DNA of 64,000 nt. Origin: Branchiostoma floridae. Lineage: Eukaryota > Chordata > Leptocardii > Amphioxiformes > Branchiostomatidae. Location of the stretch: positions 10,647,469 through 10,711,468 of the forward strand of contig NC_049989.1 in the NCBI RefSeq assembly GCF_000003815.2, written 5' to 3'. Numbering within the stretch: the stretch's first letter is position 1; the number at the start of each line of letters is the position of its first letter. Position numbers and translations under genes: made by a program. The notes under the pieces are model-generated. The model was not told the origin of the DNA. It made no database searches and saw only the letters and a list, made by a program, of their open reading frames with translations. Positions 58,730-64,000 of the stretch are shown here, one piece after another.

Positions 58730-59720
58730 GTGGACACTGGTTGTGCAAGCGGGTTGCTGTAATTCTCCATGCTATCTTGAAAGTTTCCAATATTGAAACC
58801 AAAGAAAGTTTGCACTTACATATTATGAAAACATCTCTAAATTCAAATCACTACATTGGGTAAATTTATAGCAAAAAGACTGGATATCAACTAATGTATT
58901 TTCTCATGTGTAGCATAGAAAACAGTGACATAACATCATAATACGTTATATGCACACGTTATTTACACGTCAACTTCCAAATAGCAAACTCGTAAATACA
59001 GATCTTTTGATCGGATGAAACGGCGATTAAAACTATAAATCAACCAATACATTTCCCATTTGAAACTATACACCGAATTATTTCTAAAGTATTGATCCAG
59101 AAAGTGATGCATAAATAAAAAGTTATCATGGCACCAGACGCGAAAGTATTGTGCAGTTTATGTATGCGTATAATGAGTACAAGTTTCTCTATTAGCATTT
59201 TACTTTCTATTATAGCATTATACTTTACTTACGTAACTTTCTTTCTATTTTGTCCTACATTTGACATAAGTAAATTTAAACTTGTTACCAACTTTGAATA
59301 ACGTCCTGTCATCTGACACCTCAAAAATACAACGTCAAGTATCATACCTTAGCTTAATAAAAGTCAGTAATAGGTAACCAAACATTAAATGATTCAACAG
59401 AAATGTAGTTAAGCCTCGTTAGACTTGTGACTCTCTACCTCTCAATACCGTCTCAGTATTGGTCTCAATGTTGCTCGTCCCTGCTACTCACTTCCCATCC
59501 TTGTCCTAAGGGTTGGTTGCAGCAGCTATAGGTAACAAATGAAACAATTGGTTAACACACAAAAAAGACTCAAAAGGTCACTTTTTCGCTTCCATTTCTG
59601 ACTTCATGTTTAAGATCATAATCAATATAATATGATTTGACCGGTGGTCACGTGAAATAAAGCAAATCTTTCGCTGTGTTTGCTAAGGGTAGGCTTGGAT
59701 GTTTTCTAAGAAAATTACCA
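58730..59720. other. No gene seen
   Basis: AT-rich sequence. The missing 3' exon or exons of the EGF/lectin gene could lie here on the minus strand, but none was recognised. Confidence 0.35.
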
Positions 59721-59723
59721 TTT

Positions 59724-60062
59724 AGTATGTATAAGGCACATTTATAGAAACTCCAAAATCTTTTGGTACAAGTTCAGTTTTACCACAAATACAACACCAT
59801 AGATTGTTAACACTTTTCCTCCAAAAAATTTGATCATGAATGGCAGATATGATCTAGTGCCCTTGGAGATGTAATATGTATAAGGCACATGTATGTGGCA
59901 TATAGTGTGTATAAGGCACATTTAAAAACTCCAAAATCTTTTGGTTAGGTTCAGTTTTTACCACGAATACAATGCCATAAATTGTCAACAGTTTTCTTCA
60001 GAAGGATTTGATCATGATAGATATATCTAGTGCCCTTGGAGATGTAGATATGAAATGTTATG
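59724..60062. repeat. Tandem duplication, unit about 180 bp
   Basis: Two copies share GTATAAGGCACATTTA, AACTCCAAAATCTTTTGGTT, TTTGATCATGA and CTAGTGCCCTTGGAGATGTA (ends at about 59872 and 60047). Confidence 0.85.
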
Positions 60063-60193
60063 CGAGGTAATGTCACTATTCACCAAATAGTGAACCATGC
60101 ATAACACTAATAGAGATCCAAGTTAAATAAGCAAACCAATCCAAGTATATTTGTATTTCGGTCTTATCTTTGACTACCGTAAAAAGTACTTAC

Positions 60194-62257
60194 TTTGTTG
60201 GCAGAAATAGTTGTATCTTTTCTTGCAGCGATTCACTCTCCACCTATAGGCCCCTCTCCGCCTTATCATTGCCACACAGTCAGTTCGTGGATAGTTGAGA
60301 CCAATCCAGGGGTGGAAGGACCCGAGGGGGGCACCATTGCTCCAGACGAACTCACCCTCTGGCCCACGGTCACTCAGTCCGATCCAGATGTACCTGCCGA
60401 GAAAATAGACACTTATCTATAAATCACCTGAGTTGTATGACCTCTGACCTCGAATTCACGTGACTACTATCAGTGCTGAAAACAAGATGGCAGATGACTT
60501 CTGAAAGCTTCTTCTTTGTGCATTATAGCTTAAATTTTTGTTAGATAATGGTTTTCGTCATAGTGCATTAGCATTGTTTGCTAAATACATTTACTGAAGA
60601 TGACATTCTCAACATAAACTAGAAATGCCGACATTTGCTTGAGAGCAAATACAGCATATTTCAGCCATCTCCCTCCCCATGCAACAATAGACTATTTCAA
60701 AATCACCCATTTGAAAAATCACTTTTACTAATGACGGTTTAACCCAAAAATGAATCTCACAAAATGGCTGAAATATAAATACAACACACTCACTTATAAA
60801 ATACATAAATTTGTCCAACTATGTACATTGTACTAGATGAGAAATTTGTAGTCTCCTTTTCAGAATACTCCAAAGCCATATGGGTATTACAACAAAGATT
60901 AACCATAAAACAGTGGTTCACAAGACTGGTTAAGTTGAAAAAGGCCCAATAGACGACATTCAAAAGGAAATACAGTACTACATCATCATTAAAATTTACT
61001 AAATTGTATGGACTGTAACAGGTTATTATATAGCTTTTAGTCTATAGTATATGGCAGTAAATAGTCTATGGTACACAACGCGCTTTAATTACCTCTTGTT
61101 TTTTGCGATCCGAATCAGACATTGGTGAGTGGCCAAGTCTGGCACCACCGCTAGTTTCGCCTCACGTCTGTCACAGTCACTTTCGGCTGACAAAAATGTC
61201 TTTCTATTTGGCGAAAGGTAGTAGCAGGCGTCGTTGCAAAACTCGAAGTTTGAAGAGCACCTCTCTGCATCAGAAAAAGACAAAAATAACACGCCTGTCA
61301 AATACTCTGATGAAGCATAGGGTGATAACATGTTCCCACTACAAGACAAGTCGACTTGTCAAAGTCACAGATGTTAGTCCTTATGGAGTGAGCAATGTCG
61401 TATTTTGGTCATCAATTTGGTATGAATTCACCAGCCAGGCAGTCATTGATATCTGTGGTAGAAGTTCATAGCCACCAAACATCATATGTTTCCATATTTG
61501 GCTAATAATCTATAGTTTTTACGATTAAATCATCATACTGCCCCACAGAATATACATAGCTCAACGTATACGTCAGGTAGGCTAATAGACTTATTATTTA
61601 CCTGTGCAAGTGTTTCCATTGCCAGTGTATCCTTCATTACAAGCACAGCTGTAGCTCCCAGGTGTGTTGGTACAGGTGGCATGTTCATCACAGGTACTTT
61701 CTTGAGCACACTCGTCATCATCTGACAAAAAGAATGATGTATTTTAGTTATAGCGTATCTTAATAGATACATGTTTATGCGTTTGCAAAGTACTTTAGTG
61801 TACAATAGGGAGGTAGCCCTCAACGTCTCCATAATACCGTGAGTCAGCCATTCAATGCCTTAACAAACAATAATCATTCACAGAGTTCACTACGCATGTG
61901 TGAGCGATAGGAATCATGGGTAATATGTCAAAGGTTAAGGCCCATCAGAAGTAAACAGTCTCGTCTCGACCATTGTTTCGGTTTGCATATCAATGTCCGA
62001 AACGCAATGGCGCCTGCAAAATGGTGGAATGTTTACTGTCATAAGGCCTTAACCTTTGACATATTACCCAGAATTCCTGTCACTCGCACATGCGCGATGT
62101 GAACTCTCTGAAAGAGCCTATTGACCAATCGTACCTGTACATGTGTATCCATCGCCACTAAATCCTTCCAAACAGGCGCATGTGTAGCCCCCAGGTGTAT
62201 TGGTACAGGTGGCATGTTCGTCACAGGTGTTCGTTTGTAGGGCACACTCGTCTTCAT
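60194..62257 (-). CDS. EGF and C-type lectin domain gene, partial (four exons)
   Basis: An extracellular or membrane protein on the minus strand. The exons are 62257-62135 (EGF 1), 61721-61602 (EGF 2), 61264-61093 and 60393-60194 (one C-type lectin domain). All have AG acceptors and GT donors, and the phases join. EGF 1 (DEDECALQTN...) and EGF 2 (DDDECAQEST...) carry the calcium-binding D-x-D-E-C start, six cysteines, and the CTNTPGxYxCxC pattern of Asn-hydroxylated cbEGF modules. The lectin domain has CSSNFEFCNDACYYL, the WIGL core, and cysteines at DCV, RC and FCQQ. The sugar-binding EPN/QPD and WND motifs are absent (WRVNRC instead), so calcium-dependent sugar binding is doubtful. Upstream exons lie beyond the window; nothing was recognised after the phase-1 donor at 60193. 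Confidence 0.88.
61882..62110. mobile_element. Inverted-repeat MITE between the two EGF exons
   Basis: The left arm CAGAGTTCACTACGCATGTG..GGGTAATATGTCAAAGG and right arm CCTTTGACATATTACCC..GCGATGTGAACTCTCTG are inverted repeats of about 60 bp. The 100-bp centre contains CGCAATGGCGCC. It occupies most of the intron. Confidence 0.8.
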
Positions 62258-62337
62258 CTGCACAAAAAAGTGTTTCATGTCAACTTATCAGCGCTAAAAA
62301 TTCTTCGAAAACCGTAGGAAAACTAGACAGTCATGAA

Positions 62338-63373
62338 TAGTGGTGCGTACCGAAGCTCACATTCCGGTTCAGGTCCGGACTCGAGTCCAAAGATTCCGGT
62401 TCAGGTCCGGACTTATAAGTCCGGTTTTTTTTACGGTCACTAAAGTTTCCCAATTAACGTTAGACACAAGCATAAAGCGACTTGCTCTACTGCGGCGACC
62501 CATTTGCGTATCCGGCGCCCGCCGCTGGGCCGCATGCTATCAAAATATTACCAAAGACGACTGCATCATTTTCAAAGGTGTAGAAACATCGATTTTTAAT
62601 AAAAACTATCGGGAAATCACGGCAAAATTCGACATTTTCCGCTTGTTTTTTTGACGGCCGAAATTTCAAAATGGCGCTTGCGAGGTCATAGGGGTCAATG
62701 GGATAGCCTACGGTAATGCGGGTAGAAATGATGCGTGCGGTGTTTTTATCTTCTACATTCAACCGTAAAATTAATTTTAAATTTATTCGTTACAAAGATA
62801 AACGCAAGAGGTATAACATAGGTTCATAAACTTAAACCTTTTTCTAAAATAGAACGTGCCGGTGTTTCTTTTTAACAAGCTACTCACCCATGCTTTCAGT
62901 GAAGTATCCCGGCAAGCGGCAAGTGTCATTTACAGTCGCCGCGCCGGAGATTTGTTTTAGCTTGTTTATCTTGGAAATTTTCTTCATTTTTAGAAGATAT
63001 GGGACTTAAAACCCATACCAGGAGATAAACAAATCCACATGCTTTATTTTCATGGGTAATATTGCTAAAGTCAACCTGTCATTTTTGCCGCGTTGCCGGA
63101 TTTTGAAAGAAGGTTGCCGCGGCGCGACCATGTGCTTGGCTTATGGCGGTAGGACAAATTTATACGCAGAAATACGTTATTTTCTGGCCTGTTGGCTGCG
63201 ATTAAAAAGTTACATAGGCATCTAGCGTTGTTTTTAGATGTTACTAGTATACAACAAGAAAGAGATTTCCGGTTTTCCAGAAAACCGGTTTTTGACGTTC
63301 AGGTTTTAACCGGACTTGAACCGAAAGTTATAGCAAGTCCAAGTCCGGTTCGGCGAACCGGTACGCACCACTA
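62338..63373. mobile_element. hAT-like non-autonomous transposon with 8-bp target duplication
   Basis: Perfect termini TAGTGGTGCGTACCG and CGGTACGCACCACTA, flanked on both sides by GTCATGAA (62330-62337 and 63374-63381). An 8-bp duplication with TAG...CTA ends fits the hAT superfamily. Subterminal CCGGTTCAGGTCCGGACT words are repeated. The 1036-bp body has no transposase frame. It lies upstream of the first EGF exon found, presumably in an intron. Confidence 0.88.
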
Positions 63374-63469
63374 GTCATGAATAATATGTTTTTCATAATT
63401 GTCTGTTAATCTATAAATCTTTGTCATAATATCTATCTCACAGAACATATCTGTATCTATATAGCCGGT

Positions 63470-63640
63470 GTGACAGCGATCTCGCCCCCCCGTGATCTCG
63501 CCCCCCCGGGGGCGAAATCACTAGCGATCTCGCCCCCCCGGGGCGAAATCGCTAGAGATCTCGCCCTCCCCGGCTAGTGATCTCGCTCCCCTACCTCGCC
63601 CCCCTTTAGGGATTTCGCCCCCCCCCCCCCCAAAAAAAAC
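63470..63640. repeat. Palindromic GATCTCGCCCCC repeat
   Basis: Five or more units of GCGATCTCGCCCCCC alternate with their complement GGGGCGAAATCGCTAG, ending in a poly-C and poly-A run. Each pair can fold on itself. It could be a satellite seed or a recombined transposon end. Confidence 0.85.
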
Positions 63641-64000
63641 GGGTTTACATGACATTTTAGAACTTGATTGGTATAAATCACAAAATGCAGTTTCATAATG
63701 ATATAAGTACACGAGTTTGATACATAAATCCATTCATAGTATCAATATTAACGTAATTACATGGTAATAAGATAGTTGAACTTGTTTCAGACAAGGAGGG
63801 TTGGGTCCCTTGTATTCCCATTATTGCATATACCTGAGTCTTGACATAAGATGTATTTCATAATCCTCATTGTATTCACCTGTCCTCAAACAACCTATAT
63901 ATCTCCAATATGAAGTCTCTACCATGAAGTGACCACAAAAGAACTATGTAATGTCTTTATTGATTATGCAAATATTAGGTATTAATTAGAATAACGCACA

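Noticed and set aside
60195-60422. 75-codon + strand frame
   Set aside because: It is the antisense shadow of the second C-type lectin exon, whose splice sites and WIGL motif are on the minus strand.
1-64000. CRISPR array, operon or prokaryotic mobile system
   Set aside because: No regular short repeats with unique spacers, no dense collinear genes; introns, SINEs and LINEs show animal nuclear DNA.

Overview
The window looks like nuclear DNA from an invertebrate deuterostome, most probably an amphioxus (Branchiostoma). Three things suggest this: the intron-rich gene structure, an RFamide-type neuropeptide receptor and an EGF/C-type-lectin gene of the kind expanded in lancelets, and a dense mixture of short inverted-repeat transposons, CR1-like LINE 3' ends, tRNA-derived SINEs and medium-length tandem arrays. 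The species assignment is inference; nothing in the window fixes it. There are no operons, CRISPR arrays or other prokaryotic features.

Two genes are clear. (1) A complete four-exon class A GPCR on the + strand (38216-44906, 412 residues, NPFF/QRFP-receptor-like). Its splice phases join exactly, and its introns hold LINE fragments, a long hairpin and a tandem array that duplicates the edge of exon 3. (2) The 3' part of a minus-strand gene (60194-62257): two calcium-binding EGF exons followed by a two-exon C-type lectin domain. Its 5' end lies beyond base 64000 and its 3' end was not found.

At 5.6-9.2 kb there are several coding-like islands on the minus strand. They look like exons of an unidentified, partly duplicated and decaying gene.

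Region by region: 0-4 kb holds inverted-repeat transposons, SINE debris and a 175-bp repeat; 5.6-9.2 kb the unidentified exon cluster; 10.2-10.5 kb a fold-back element broken by a 100-N gap; 13.6-16.7 kb a four-copy repeat of about 650 bp; 17-27 kb pogo-, piggyBac- and other inverted-repeat elements plus a 57-bp minisatellite; 30.8-33.4 kb a 270-bp array of ten copies; 35.8-36.8 kb a duplicated segment; 38.2-46 kb the GPCR; 47-48 kb a decayed LINE reverse transcriptase; 48.8-52.1 kb two further arrays; 52.6-53.2 kb a SINE; 53.5-56 kb more inverted-repeat elements and a 120-bp array; 59.7-64 kb the EGF/lectin gene with a hAT-like insertion and a palindromic GATCTCGCC repeat.

The most notable observations are: a hammerhead-like core (CTGANGA, helix, GAAAC) whose helix covaries between dispersed fold-back elements; duplication of an exon-intron junction inside the receptor gene; and loss of the TM6 tryptophan in that receptor although its RFamide-binding aspartate is kept.
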